Source: Chamaea fasciata
Taxonomy: Eukaryota; Chordata; Aves; Passeriformes; Sylviidae
Length of the DNA: 64,000 nucleotides
Assembly: GCA_029207755.1 (NCBI GenBank)
Contig: JARCOQ010000016.1
Coordinates: 15,149,307 to 15,213,306 of the forward strand
Direction of reading: 5' to 3'
Shown here: piece by piece, positions 31,902 to 44,623 of the stretch
How the letters are laid out: each line of letters starts with the position of its first letter
How positions within the stretch are numbered: the first letter of the stretch is position 1
Program-made: the position numbers and the translations under genes
The notes under the pieces: model-generated
The model's database searches: none
Told to the model about the DNA's origin: nothing
The model's input: only the letters and a program-made list of their open reading frames with translations

Positions 31902-34900
31902 GTGAGCGGCGACGGGGGCGCGGGGGAGGGAGCGGGGACGGGCCGCCCGCCCGGGGCCTCCCGCCGCGGGCCGCGGCTCCCGCCCGCGCCGGGGGTCGCC
32001 CGGGGCTCTCCCGGTCGGCGGCGCCTGCTGGGCCCGGCCGCCCCCGGCCTGCCCGCACCACCTGTTGCCGGTGGGCCCGAGCGGGGGCTGGAGGCCGTGG
32101 CGGCCGGGGGGGGGCGGGCGGTGCCGGGGTCTCGGCTCGTTGCCGTGCGGCGGCCGGGGTGCCTTGCCCGGGGCTTTGGGGGCACCTGGGGGCTGCGAGG
32201 GCCCCGCTCGCACCCCAGCCCGGACACCCGCACAGCCGGAGGGTTTTTAACGGGCTTGAGGGTCGTGCGGCAGCCGGTGGGGACGGGGAGGCTTCGTGAC
32301 TGCTGGAGGTAGGCTGCAGTGCCTGCCCCGCGTTCGCCCCGCGCCCGGTGCGGAGAGATCGCGGCTCCCGGCTCCTCCCGCGGGCAGCGGAGCCCCGCTC
32401 ACGGCGCCGCCGAGTGCCGGCTCCGGGCTGGAGCACGCAGAGCCCCTCGCACCCCGGGCCGCCTGTCCTTCGGGTCTTCACTCACCTCCAGCTTAGACAT
32501 CCGTGCTGGGGGTGAGCAGGGTTTTATGCAGAGTTTCTGACGCCTCTGCGAGTTTGCCCTTTAGAATCAGTTGGCCGGCTCTTATCCTTGAGTCTTGGAC
32601 ATCCTGAGGCTCTTGGGTCCCGGTGTGTGTCATCAAGACCCCTGGATTTTGCTGCACATCAGCTCAGCTGCAGTTGAAGCATCTCAGCCTCCAGGTCCTG
32701 GATTCAGGAGTCTTAGAGGATGGGATGGAACAGGCTCTATACTTGTCAGTTTACTGAGTTCTCTCCTCTCCCTGCTTCTGCTACTGGGGTATATCCCCCC
32801 AAACACCAGGAAACAACTGTTCAGGGTGATCATCCGTGGGCCTGTTAGAGGAGATGGGATAATGTGAACGTTGTGTTTGAAATGTCATGCTGTTTCCTCT
32901 AAGCGTTTTTTCAGCTGGGAATCTCACTGAAGCTTGGCGCTCCACAGGCCTGCAGGCCCAGGATGTGGCTGGGGGGATTCTCATGGTTGGACGGAACGTT
33001 GTCTGGGAACTGCTCCCTGCATGTGGCCTGGGGCACTGGTGCAGGACAGTGCTGCGCTGCTGTGGGTCAGTCAAGAGCTGATGGAGGCTGGGAGATGGAT
33101 TTGGAGGGAGCCAAGGTGGAGGTGAGGGGTGCATATCCCGGACTGTGACTCTTGTGGCTCTGAGTGCAGAGATCTTGCCGTGCTTTGCACGTTGTCACCT
33201 GGGACTCGGAGGGACTTGTGCTTCGGGGCTCTGCTCTTCCCTAAACTGGAGCAGACCTGCAGTGACAGACTGGCCGCCTGTGACTCCTAGAGTCTGCTGG
33301 TGGCTTTTGTCTTGCCATTTTTTGAGATCCTGCTGAAAAGCCTGGCTCGTGCCCCTGAATGCACCAGAGCAGAGTTGAGCTCTGCCTGAGCATAACCCGT
33401 CCAAGGCATGATTCAAATTACCCTGATTTTATGTATGTGGGGATATTAACTCATTTCAAGTTGCATCAGCTTCTGTTTGTGTCCAAGGCTTTAACAGTTG
33501 AAGGCAGAAGGCAAGACCCAACATTGCTCCCTTCCCTGGGAGGGGTTGAATGGCTGGAGAGCCCTTTGAAGGTTTGATGTGACTGGCTGGGTTTACTAAG
33601 CCCGTCTGCTTTGGCAGGAGGGGAGGGCAGCTTCCTGCAGCCTGATGACTTGGTACATAAGGGAACTGGAGGTGTGGGCCAGGCACGGTGTCTCCTGAAT
33701 CAGAATAAATAATGGAAAAACAACCCCAAAGTGCTAAAGTCACACGTAAAAAAGGTCAGGCATCGTGCCCAGACTTGGAGCTGTCTCCATGGTGGTGGAA
33801 GGGCTGAGTGACCCCGTGGAGGAGCCTGGATGCCCTCAGCAGATGCACTGATTACCCCTCACTCTCCTGGCTTGCTCCCCCCTTATCTTTGCTGTGAGCA
33901 GCCTTTATCTTTGCCTGGAATTCCGCTGGCTTTGCAGAAGTGGCCACGGCCCTAGTGTTCCCTCGGCCAACTGAGTGCAGTTGGCTTTAACTCGTGGAAA
34001 ACACGCTGCTCTCCTCTGTTCTGGAGGTTTTGTGGGAGCTTTCCAAGTTTTCACTGGCTGCATGTGAGATCCAGAGAGAGACTCAGCCTGTGCCATGTGT
34101 CCATGGTCGTGTTGATCCCTGCTGGTGGAATCATCATCTGCTCATAGGTGGAGAAGTGCGGTTTTCCTTCCATCTTCCCGCTTCATCTGAATCCAGGCTT
34201 GGTTTTTCTGGCTTCATTCTGACCCTTCCTGTGAGGGGGGGAGGACCTCTTCCTGGGGAGGATCAGACCCTGTGGCATTTCTCCAAGTGAGGGTTTTTAT
34301 GAAGCAGAGGGAAGCTGGAGTAAGGGACTGTGGCTGCCTGTGGTCAGAGGAGGCAGAATCAGTGTGTGAGCCCAGTGTCCTGCCACCATGGCTCTCTCCC
34401 AGTGCCCAGAGCTGGGGGGACCCTTGTGAGCTCCCGATTTGCTGGAGCTTGGAGCTCTGAGCAAGGTCACACTCAGTGCAGCCTTCGGTGGGAAAGCTGC
34501 TTACGCGGGTGGGACAGGTGAGTCAGTGGCTTCCTCCTCATTTTCCGTCATAATCCCACTCTCTGGAGCGAAGCGAGCTGCCTCCCTGCTCCTTGGAAGG
34601 AGGGATCTGCATCTGCCTGTGGTTGCCTCAACCTTGCTGGTTGCTGTTGGAGCCTTCCTGAGAGCTCCCTCCTCTCCAGACCACAGTCACCAAGCTGGGC
34701 AGGGAGGAGCAGGCGTCGCCGAATTTCTGTCACATTTGCTGTTTGGAGTGTTGACACTTGCCTTGCATTTAGCAATGGCAGCTGAGGAGGCCAAAAGAGG
34801 CAGAAGAGCTGCTGCCTGCTCGCCAGAAATATTTAACTCTTGCCCTCACAGCTCCCTTCCCCGCGTGCTGGCAGCTCTCAGGTTGGCTGATAGGAAATGC

Positions 34901-37900
34901 AGGTGGTGTTCCCAAAATTCGTTTGTGTTCAGTTGCTTAAAAGATGAGAGGGTTTTTGTGTGCCGTTTCCTCTGGAAGAAAAAAAACACTGGTGCCCTGG
35001 TGCCTGGGCAGAAGGGAGAAGGGGGAGCCCTGGCAAGGAAATAGGTTCCAGAGAAATGTGTCACCAGCAGAAAGAGCAATTGTTTTCCTGCATTTCCATG
35101 GCAGGGCCTTGTCCTGTTCAGGCAGCCTGTGTTTGACAGCCAAGATAATACATTTATATTGATGTAATTAGCGGGACGTGGAGTTTGCTGAATGGCTTGG
35201 GGGCAGCCTGCCTTTTCAGACTAACTCCAGCAAATAGATCAGGGAGGATTGGAAGGCTGCCGTGGGTTGCTGAAATTGGCCCGTTGGGTTTCTGGAGGTT
35301 GAATACATAACTGCTGATATTTCCTATTGTGCTGTACCCTGCCTATTTGAAAAGAAAATAACTCAAGGGAACATGGGGCTATTTTTGCCAGCTTGAGATG
35401 ATCAAGTTTGATTTCTAAAAACTGAAGCCGAGTCTTTAGGCTTGCACATTAAAACCAGTGTTGGAACCATATCTCTGTTCCTCCACAAATGCGTGCCTCC
35501 ACACTTTGCCAACGGTGTAAACTCTAATGAGTGTTCATAAAAAAAGAAAGAGCTTTTCTGTTCCTGCAGTGCAGCCCCTTTTGTAGGAAATGCTGTGGGC
35601 CTGAGCAGGCTCAGCATCAGGGATGGTGACAGTGACACTGTGTCAGGGGACTGAGCTGGTGTCCTGCCCCAGCCCTGGCATGAGCAGCCCTTGCCAAACC
35701 TTGGGGTTATCAGTGCATTCTCAGTTTGGTGAAGTAGAGTCAAAGACCTTACAGAAAAGCTGTTGTCCCCTCCAGTGATGCTGCCCAGCTGCATTTTTAA
35801 TGTGTTGCGTCCAGTGGCACCAAAGTTTCCCCTTCAGCATCTTGTTCCCAGTCCCAGCCCTGGTGATTTCAGTCTACTGAGGATATCACAGGCAGCTTCC
35901 CAACTTATGTCCTTCTGCTCCTGTAACAAAAAGGTTTGCGGAGAAAGTTACCCGTGGACAACTTTGCTGGCAGCTAGTCCCCTGTGTTTGTGCTGGTCCA
36001 TGGAAGTGAGAGCGCAGCACCAGGGTCCTTGTGTGCTGAGCTCTGTCCTCTCCTGTGGCCATCCACAATCCACAGAGGCTGCAGCACTGATCTGGTCAAG
36101 GTCTTGCTCTCCAGCTTGCCCCTTGTCAGTCTGCTTCCTGCAGACTCTGGCCAGCAGGCAGAGCTCGGGAAGTCCTTGGAATTCCAGCCCAGCCCAGCAG
36201 GTCTGTACTGAGCTGTTTCACTTCTTATCCCATGGTACGTGCAAGGATAATGATGTGACGTGGCACTTGGGGGGTGCTCTGTCCACTGATGTTGGTCTCA
36301 CTCCCTCGTTAGCTCTCCTGAATCTCCCACCTTTCCAGTGTGGGAGCAGCTCAGCCAGTGCCTTAGAGATGCTGTGGGCCTGGAACTCCCTGTGTAGCTG
36401 CTTGGACCCTTGGGCTAGAAGGATCAGGATGATCCTTTTGAACCTGAAGGGTTCCTGAATCATTCCCTTATTTACTCATTACTGGTCCCCGTGTGGTGTC
36501 CCTTGCCCATTCTGTGCATCCTCCCTCTGCTGCTCTGGTTCCATTAGAGCACCTGTCCAGGGGTTCACCACAGGGCAGCTTTTCCTCACTGCCTGGAATT
36601 GTCACTGATGGGGAGTGCTGGAAGTGCTCTTTGTGAGTTCACCATCACCTGCCCAGGGGTATCACGCTGCATCTGATGGTGTGGCTGTGGGGCTGGTGAG
36701 CAAGGTGAAGGGGCAGAATGGGATCTCCTGCTCTGCTCCTAAAGAGGCGCACCGATCACATGCTGAATCCTTATTTTTGTCCTCCCTCCCCAATCTAAAA
36801 TAGAGGAAGTAAGAGTGTGCCGGATAGCCAGACACTTATGGGCTAGAGTTCTTGTTGCCTCCATCTGCTAAAAGCCCATCCCAAAGGAGACAGCACTTTC
36901 CCAAAGCAGGAATTTCATTAAAACAGGTTGTTTTGAGAGCAGAGAGTATGAAGGGGGAAGGGGAAATATCTCGGAGGAGGGAGGTTTGCCGAGGCAACTA
37001 CTCCAACGTCATGGCTTCTGGGGGTGGGATGGGCATGTTTGGCATAATCAGAGGAATTTGTACTTCAGAATCTCCAGGAGATGTAGCTGCTAATGATGTC
37101 CTGGCTATGCAGAGTAATTAACATCTGTTTCTGTATTTGAACATTCAGGCAGCGTGCCCCGCCAGACATCGCTGCGTTCCCATCCGGCCCCTCGGGAGAT
37201 CCTGCCCTGTTGCTAATTGTCGAGAGCTGTCCAGAGTCCTTCTCCATCCGATCCTGCTGTGCTCCGTCCCGCTGTGCTCCCGGGGTGTGGCATTCCCTGC
37301 TCTGACAGCCTGCACCAGGATGCTGAGCAGCGGCTGCCAGCAGGGAGTAAGGCCAGTGGTGGGCATGGAACTATAAAGTCACAGCCAAAGGTTCTGAGAG
37401 CACCAGTGAAGAGTCTGAGCTGACCCAAAAGCTGTCTCCAGCTGGATGTCGTGGGAAGCACAGAGCCCTCTGCGAGCTGGAGTTCAAGGGGATGCTGATT
37501 GAGGGACCAAAAATGTGAGGTTGGTTGTCTCTGCTGGTGCCATGCTGACGGGCCGGGAGTCTCAGCAGACATTTATTCTTACATGCCTTTTTTCACTCTC
37601 TGTCCAGCAGCTTGGGACAGCAGCTGCTCCTTCCGGGCTTGGTGCGCTCCCAGTGCTTGGTGGCGGGACCTCCTAGCATGCTCCTCCAGCCGGGCCACTC
37701 AGCGGGTGCCAGCAGCAGCTGCTCGGGACCAGGGACACCAGGCTGACCCTACACAGACTGGCACTGGACCTGCCAAGCAGGAATTGTGTTGGGTGAGAGG
37801 CTTTTCTGACTCAGCTGGTGCTGGGCTGGGCTGGGAGGGGCTGGAAGGAAGGAGACCTTCTCTCCTCTGGTTTGTGAGCACAGTTACCCCGCTTCGTGTC

Positions 37901-39427
37901 TCTCGTGCCTCTCGTTCTTGTCTTTCTTCCTTGTTTGAATTCCTTCTTTGAGTGTTTCCATGCTGTCTATGTGAAGGCTACGTGCTCAAATGGGTGGGGA
38001 TACAAATGTCCTCTGGTTTTCTCATGGCGAAGAAGAAACTGTGAGAATGGAAGTGAAATTGTGGGGTCTTCCCAAAATTGCACCTCACAGTTTTAAGCAG
38101 TGGAAACTGCACGACTGTGCCAGGGTGTGTTTGAGGCAGTGCAAGGGCAGGGCAATAAGTGAAGAAACACTGCATAGCTTTGCATGCAGTAACCACAGAG
38201 CTGTGGCAGTTCCCAGCCCACTGGGACAGAGAGGTGACTGTGTTGTGCCTGATGTGGCTGGGATGCTCTCAGCCTGGGCATTCAGAGCCTTGGGCTGTGG
38301 AGGCAGGATGGAGTGCTGGGAAGCCTGTCTGAACTGGGACCGTCGGGATACGTTTGCAGCATGTGATGGTGTTGTCCTTGGGTTCAAATGATCCAGGTTG
38401 ACGTGGCCTCCTCCAGGCTGAGGCTTTGGATTCATCAGATGGACACTAGTGCTTGCTGTGTGTTGTTCCATCTGGTCTGGCTGGATGTTATGGAGTAGCT
38501 GGAGTCTTTATGTGTTGTTGATGTCCAGCCACAGCACAAGGTCTGTAGGAACCTCTCATAGCTTTGGTCAGTGAAACTGGGCCATGAGCACTCCGGTGTT
38601 TGAGTGGTGACTGTCACGAGGCAGGTGTTGGTCACATCTCCACTGTGGCTTGCTCTCATGGGTGAGAGGGATGAGGTGGCTCTTGAATCTGTTTTGATGC
38701 AGCCTTGGAATGTCTTCAAAAGCTACTGCCCTTGTTCCTGTTGCCTGACCTTGCCGTGTCTTAGCAAGCAGAGCCTGCTGGAGGGGAGCCTGGGGGTCTG
38801 CAGCACCACACAAGGTTCAGGCAGCTGGATGTGTCTGGCAAGGCACGTGGGAGTGACTCCAGTAACATTATCTCCTCTCCATCTGCTCTTTTGGTTCAGG
38901 ATGCAGCCAGCAGCCCTTGGTTAAAGCTCAGCTCCCTCCCTGTGCTGGAGGTACCTCCCATGGCTGACTGGCTTTGCTCCACCATTGCCCAAACCATCTG
39001 CATTGTGTTTCAGCCCTCTCAGAGTACAACCTTTTCCTCATATGACCATTGTGTTTGTTCAAGTGACTGTTCTCAGAAAATATTACTTAAGGTGTGTGTA
39101 ATTGAACACATCCTACAATTCCAGCTGTACTGGTGTAGCTGAAGAGGAGCCACTTGTGCTGGAGACAGTGAGCCAGTAAAACTACTCTGGTGAAGAGAGG
39201 GGAGGGTTGTGGTGGTGTCAGGCACTGTTTTGTTTGTATCACTTCCTTGTCCCAGGTGTTTTCCACACCTATAATTTCAATACAGTATAACCTAACAGAA
39301 GCTGTGGCATGGCTGCCACATGAGTGTGCAGAAGGATTGATGTGTTTTCAGGTGTCATCTGGAGGTGGAGAGGGGTCAGCAGTAACGCGGTGCTTCTGCA
39401 TTAAATGGTTGTGCTGAGCTGTGCTTC

Positions 39428-39585
39428 TCTGAGCCACAACTGTGGCTGCCCCATCCCTGTAAGTGTTCAAGGCTAGGTTGGATGGAACTTGGAGCAGCCT
39501 GGTCTAGTGGAAGGTGGCAGTGGTGGTGGGAGATGGGCTTTGATGCTCCCTCCAACCCAAACCATTGTGTCATTCTATGATTCTG
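39428..39585 (+). mobile_element. CR1 3' end
   Basis: ctgagccacaactgtggct, gtgttcaaggctaggttgga, ccaacccaaaccattgtgtc and attctatgattct are CR1 3' blocks. Confidence 0.8.
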
Positions 39586-40317
39586 GAAGAGGAACTTCCT
39601 CTCTGCCCCCAGAGTCTGTCCTACCTCCTTGTTCTCTCCCTGTGCTCACTGTTCCCTGTACTCCTGGGGAAGGCAGGAGCCTCTTGTGCAGCTCTCAAAA
39701 ATTCTTGTGCTTTTATCTCTTGGTTGTTTGTGATGGAAATGCCAAATGGCACCGTTGTCTGACAGGCTTCTCCCACCTCTGCGCTTGCCTGAGGCACAGC
39801 CAGAGATGTGTTGGCTTAAATCTAGGCCAGTTGGTTGGAGTTGGAAATTGGGACGTGGTGCCTGATGAAAGCCAGGAAAGGCCAAATTGCATTAAAATGG
39901 CAGAAGGAGATAGCTAGGTGCTGTGCCTGTGTGGCTTGGGCAGGGCACTGCAGTGAGGACTGGAGCTGTCTCTAGGAAGGGATGCAACTGGATGTGTCTT
40001 GGGCAAATGATGTATTTACTGTCTGTCTAATCTGTGTCTGGAATGCCTGGGGACAGTGTGCTTGGGAGACATCTCCAGCTCCTGCCTCTCAGACTTTGCT
40101 GTCCAAGTCTGTGCCCTGAGTTTTCACCAGCTGTGAGACTGTTTCTTGCTGCAACTCTCTTCCCCTCCCTTTTGCAGTGGCCAGCCCTTCATCTGCTTAT
40201 CTGTCAGCTTAGCATGATCTGAAGATACAATCCCTGCTGTCCTTTTGGGAATGACCTTGTGTTTGTGCTGTGTCTGGGCCTCTATGAATTTGGGTTGCTG
40301 AGTGATGGGGAGGAAGG

Positions 40318-40400
40318 AACTTCATGGGTCATCAAGTCCAGTTCCGTGCTGCTGAAGACGGGCAGTCATCTCATGCAGGTCATGAACTTATTCAGGAACT
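40318..40400 (-). mobile_element. Possible old CR1 3'-end fragment
   Basis: gaacttcatgggtcatcaag and tccagttccgtgctgctga resemble a decayed CR1 3' end in reverse. The match is weak. Confidence 0.35.
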
Positions 40401-43400
40401 AATTGTTGGAACTCACGCTGTGCTTTTTTCCCCAGTGCTTCTGGAGCAGCTGGTCTAGAGATCTGCTCTTGGAAAGGTTAGAAACCCTCCTCACACTTCA
40501 GTGTCCACTTTTCCTGGGTTGGTTTGTTGTGCCTGTGTCATTGCGGAGTGTCAGCTTGCAGATGAGATGATGACTTGCACATTTTTTTCCTTCCCTGGTT
40601 CTCTGTAACCTTTATGTCCTGCAGCAGTTGTGGCTCTGGATGGAGATTTGTCCTGAGAAATGTGCTGAAAGCTGTTTTGTTTTCCCATTTGGGCAGCTTG
40701 GGTTGGCTAGGCCCATTTGTTTCCTTGTTGTGCTTTTGAGTGTCTCGAGTGCAGGTGGAGCTGTGAGCTGCACAGTTTGTGAATGTTAGCGAGTACAGAA
40801 GAGCACTTTTTGTGCTGCTGTCATTTCTGTCTCTTTTAATGTTTGCCCTTGCTACTTGTGCCATCTTGCCCCTTCAGGAGGGAGAGATGTCAGAAACATC
40901 TGAATCAAGGTGAACCTGATAAAGCAGTGTATTGAAGAACCAGTGCCTGGCTCTTACTCGTGGCTCTTATTCATGTTTATCTCTAGCTGTGAATGTGCAA
41001 TAACAACAGTTCTGTTCAGCACAGGCTGGCACAGCCTCAGACAGGAAGATCTGCTGTTTACCAAGCAACACTCTGCTATAAGTGAGAAAGAGGGGAAAAA
41101 AGTGGTTTATTGCTGCTGGGTAGCTCAGAGTGTAGTTAAACCTTTCTGAAAAAAGAGGAAACTAAGAGCACATGTGTTACTCAAGATGCATTTTTCCTGG
41201 CAAGAGTCCCATGTGTGTGCTCTTCTTGCAAAGCATCTCTGCGTATGCTCCTTCCCATTAAATCCATAGCATATTGGGAGCAGGCAGGCAAGAGCTTCCT
41301 GTTTTTATAATGCAACTGGTCTCAGCAGGCAGTCTGTCGAGGTGATTTTTCAGCCTGACATCTTTTGTAGCTGGGGCAGCCTGTGAGCTGAGTAGGATGA
41401 CAGAACTCTGCTGCAAGGATTATAAACACGGGGAGGAAAAAGGTCTGGAAATAAGATCTGCTGGTAAAGCTTCTCGGGCTTGGATGCTGTGGCTCGTGTT
41501 GTTTTGTTCCTTCCCCTGTGAGTCTCTCTGTGGCATTTCCTCGCTGCTGGAGCTGGGAGGGCCCTGCCAGCCCACCCACGCCGTGGTGACGCTCTGGAGT
41601 CACCCGCAATTGGCCGGGAATTGCGGGACACGCGCGGCTCGTTGCACTTCACTGGAGCAGTGTTAATTGACTTAATAGAGCACTGGGGTCATAGGGATTT
41701 CGTTGTGTGGGTTTTCTTAAACGTGTGTGCACTCAGACCCTTCTGCAGCAGTGCCCTTGTTGCCATTTTCATGCTTGTTCAGAAACTGCTTTGCAGTTGT
41801 CAGTGGAGATAAGATTTGACGTTAACCCTTATTTTGAAAAAACCTTCCTGCTTCTCCTCTTTTTCTCCCTCCAGCTTGTGATTAAGATGCTGATTGCCCT
41901 TTCAGATCTGTGTAATCCCCTCTCTCAAAGTGACCGGGATAGATTTCCAGTAGCTCCCTGGATTATCTGTCACTGGTTTACAGTGTCCAGTGCAGGGGAA
42001 GAAGAGGAAACTTTGTTCAGACTTTGATGGTAGTTGCCCTGTGGCTAAGCTGGCTCTGCAATACATCTACTTCTCCTATTAATCTTTCACTTCAGGCTTT
42101 GGACACCTCTTCCTCTGCCTGCATACTTACAAAGAGTCAGTGCTTGGCATTAAATGCAGCTTAGCCCAACTCAGCTTCTGTGTATGAGTTTCTTCTGGGC
42201 TAAAGTTGGGCCAGAACCAGTTTCAAGGCAGCTGAAAGAAGGTAAAGACCCTCAAGCTTGCCTTTGCATGTTGGTATCTGTGGCCAGAGACATGTACTTC
42301 TGTTCCAGACTTTGTAGCACTGAGGATGAGATCCTGTTCTGTGCTGGTCTAGGACTCCAGGTTCAATTATCTTGTTACCTCATTAATAGTCCATCTGGAA
42401 ATCTGCTTCCAGACAGTTCACTTCAGCTAGTGATATCTCTGCAAGTGGTGTACTGGTCTTACTTCTCACCAAGACCTGAAAAACAGCTCACTTAAAGCTT
42501 CCTGTCCCCTCCGTTTCCTGCAAGGCCAGAGTATCTGATTCTCTTCCCTCTGCCCCAGAACAAACATTTGGGTTGGGTGAGTTTCACCCTTCTTTCCCTT
42601 TTCTATATCCTCCCATCTGCAGTGCTTACACACTGCCTGTCATCCTCGTGCCTTGCACACCTGAAGACTCCTTGGCCCTGGCAGGTAAGGCAGAGCTTTC
42701 TGAGTCACAGAACCCTGGAGTGCTCTGTGGTGGAGCATGGGGTCTGGAAAAGCCTCCCCTATCCCAGCTGCATGTGCCAGCCATTGTCCCATCCCTCCAA
42801 TTGTACCCCTGCCTCAGTCTGTCCTTGGAGGTTCCTTCCCACCCCTCCCTGCTAGAAGCTTTCCAAGGAATTGGAACTTGCTGACACCTTCATTTCCTGC
42901 CAAGACTGCAGCACTTGGGCTGGCTTGGCAGGTGAGGGCAGGGAGAAAGAGCAGCAAAACTTTGTCTTGTCCCCAGCTGTGTGCTTGACACCTGCTCAGC
43001 ACAGAGTGTTCCAGCTCATTTTCTCCTGCTGCACTTGGGCCCTGGAGCTCTCGTTGGGTCGGCGTTTGCAGCTTGGATTTCAGTGCTGGGTCTGCCTGAG
43101 GTGGGTGTCTTGTTGCTTGTCCACTCTTCCCCTGCTGCCTTGTGAAAAAAGAGAGGATTTTTCCCTTCCTCTCCTGGGGTTACTTCTTTCCTCGGGGTCA
43201 TCCTGGTGAGTTCCAGCCATGCTCTTCTTCCTGCTGGTGCCTGGTTTTGCACGTCCTCAGGTCCTGCCATCCTGCCTGGAGCTGGGGGCTGGCTAGATCA
43301 CACAAATCCTTGGCTAGCATGACACCATCAGACACTCCCCTATGCATTCTTAGCTATCCCAACCTGCTCTGGGACTTCATAACCTTCTTAGGCTGCCACA

Positions 43401-43794
43401 TCTCATACTATGCATCTTCCCAGCCCTGCACACCATTCCCTGGTTACCCTGGCCCACCTGAGCATGTGCCTCTTTGTGGGGAGATCTGCTGTGCATGGAG
43501 GCAGGATTGGTGGGGGGCTAAGGGTTTCCTTTGGAATGTCTGAAGTGATGTCCTCCAGCTCAAGGCCCCCACATAGCCCCAGCTCCTCGAGCTGCCCCTG
43601 AGCTCCTTGGTGTTTAAGGGTGTGAGTCACATCCCGCAGTCCCCAGAGAGGAGGCTGCTCCTCCAGGGTTGTGTGTGGGCACTGGACAATGAGAGCTCTT
43701 CAGGAGCCCTGGTTTCTCCCTGCTAGCAGCAGCTTACATGGGCAGAGAGCTCCTCCCTTTTTACTGGTGGTGGTGGTACCAGGTCCCAGCACAT

Positions 43795-43961
43795 CTGGCT
43801 CCTTAGGGAATAGTCCTGGCCCCAAGGCTGCCAGAGCTCCAGGAGTGTTTGGATAATGCACTCAGGCACAGGGTGAGATTGTTCAGGAGTCCTGGTACAG
43901 GGCCAGGAGTTGGACTTACGATCCTTGTGGGTCTCTTCCAACTCAGGACATTCTGTGGATC
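43795..43961 (+). mobile_element. CR1 3' end, same subfamily as the copies at 3700 and 4138
   Basis: gccagagctccaggagtg, ggccaggagttggacttacg, tgggtctcttccaactcagg and the end attctgtggatct. Confidence 0.8.
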
Positions 43962-44601
43962 TCAGTCAGCCCCCAGGCAGAGGAGCTCACACAGCAGAGG
44001 GAGGAGAAGGGCTGGTACTTCAGCATCAATCTTAGAAGAAAGTCTCTCGCAGCTTCCTCTGGACACAGCTTTGAGGGATGTATTTCCCTCAAGTACATGG
44101 TGATCCTTCTCCTGGGCCAGTTGCTGGCCCTCACCTCAGACCAGAGTTGTCTGGAGTTCCGTATGTCTGATGGTATTTTCATTCCTGCATCTTCCCTGGA
44201 GCAAGGGAGTAACTCAGAATTGACTTGATTTATAGGCTGGGGGAGTGGAGGAATTAATGAAGTGGCAAAGTCTTGTCCCTGAGTTTCCAAGGCTGAGAAC
44301 CAAGAGAGGCTGGAAAATTCAAGCAGGAGCAAAGCTGGCTCATGTCAGATGAATCAGTAAATTACTAGGAAAAGGAGTGTGGGGGTATCTCATCACAAAG
44401 AGGGGCTGCTGCACGTGGGACCAGCTGGGATGAGTCTCCCTCACTGGTTTCCTCAGTGGCTGCAGCAGCACCAGGGACCTCTGTCTCTTCTTCCTGCTGT
44501 GTGCCAAAGGGAAGAGCTTGGGGCTGATACTAGGGAAGGTTGATCCTGCAACTTCCTTGATGCATTGAAACACACATGGGTTAGTTCCCTTTTTCTTTTC
44601 C

Positions 44602-44623
44602 TTTTTTTTTTTTTTTTTTTTTT
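44602..44623 (+). repeat. Poly(T)22 tract
   Basis: Twenty-two T after a TTTTC-rich stretch. Its complement could be the A tail of a minus-strand retroposed sequence, but none was recognised. Confidence 0.85.

Larger units (their letters stand above)
30930..32480. promoter_or_regulatory. Large CpG island, promoter of the unrecognised gene, possibly bidirectional
   Basis: About 1.5 kb of very high GC and CpG density, the largest island in the window. It contains two ZNF143-type motifs and a strong + strand donor at 31901/31902. Long open frames on both strands follow from the lack of AT-rich stops and are not evidence of coding. Confidence 0.75.

Noticed and set aside
30843..32481. Long open frames on both strands (up to about 280 codons)
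   Set aside because: They lie in a CpG island where stop codons are rare. Pro/Arg/Gly/Ala-rich composition on both strands points to base composition.
35763..36458. 231-codon + open frame
   Set aside because: No recognisable domain, no splice context, and Ser/Leu/Cys-rich random-like composition. It is probably chance.
41875..41940. Possible exon after ctccctccag with the reading LVIKMLIALSDLCNPLSQ
   Set aside because: The acceptor looks fair but there is no clear donor, no homology and no frame link to the exon at 47857.
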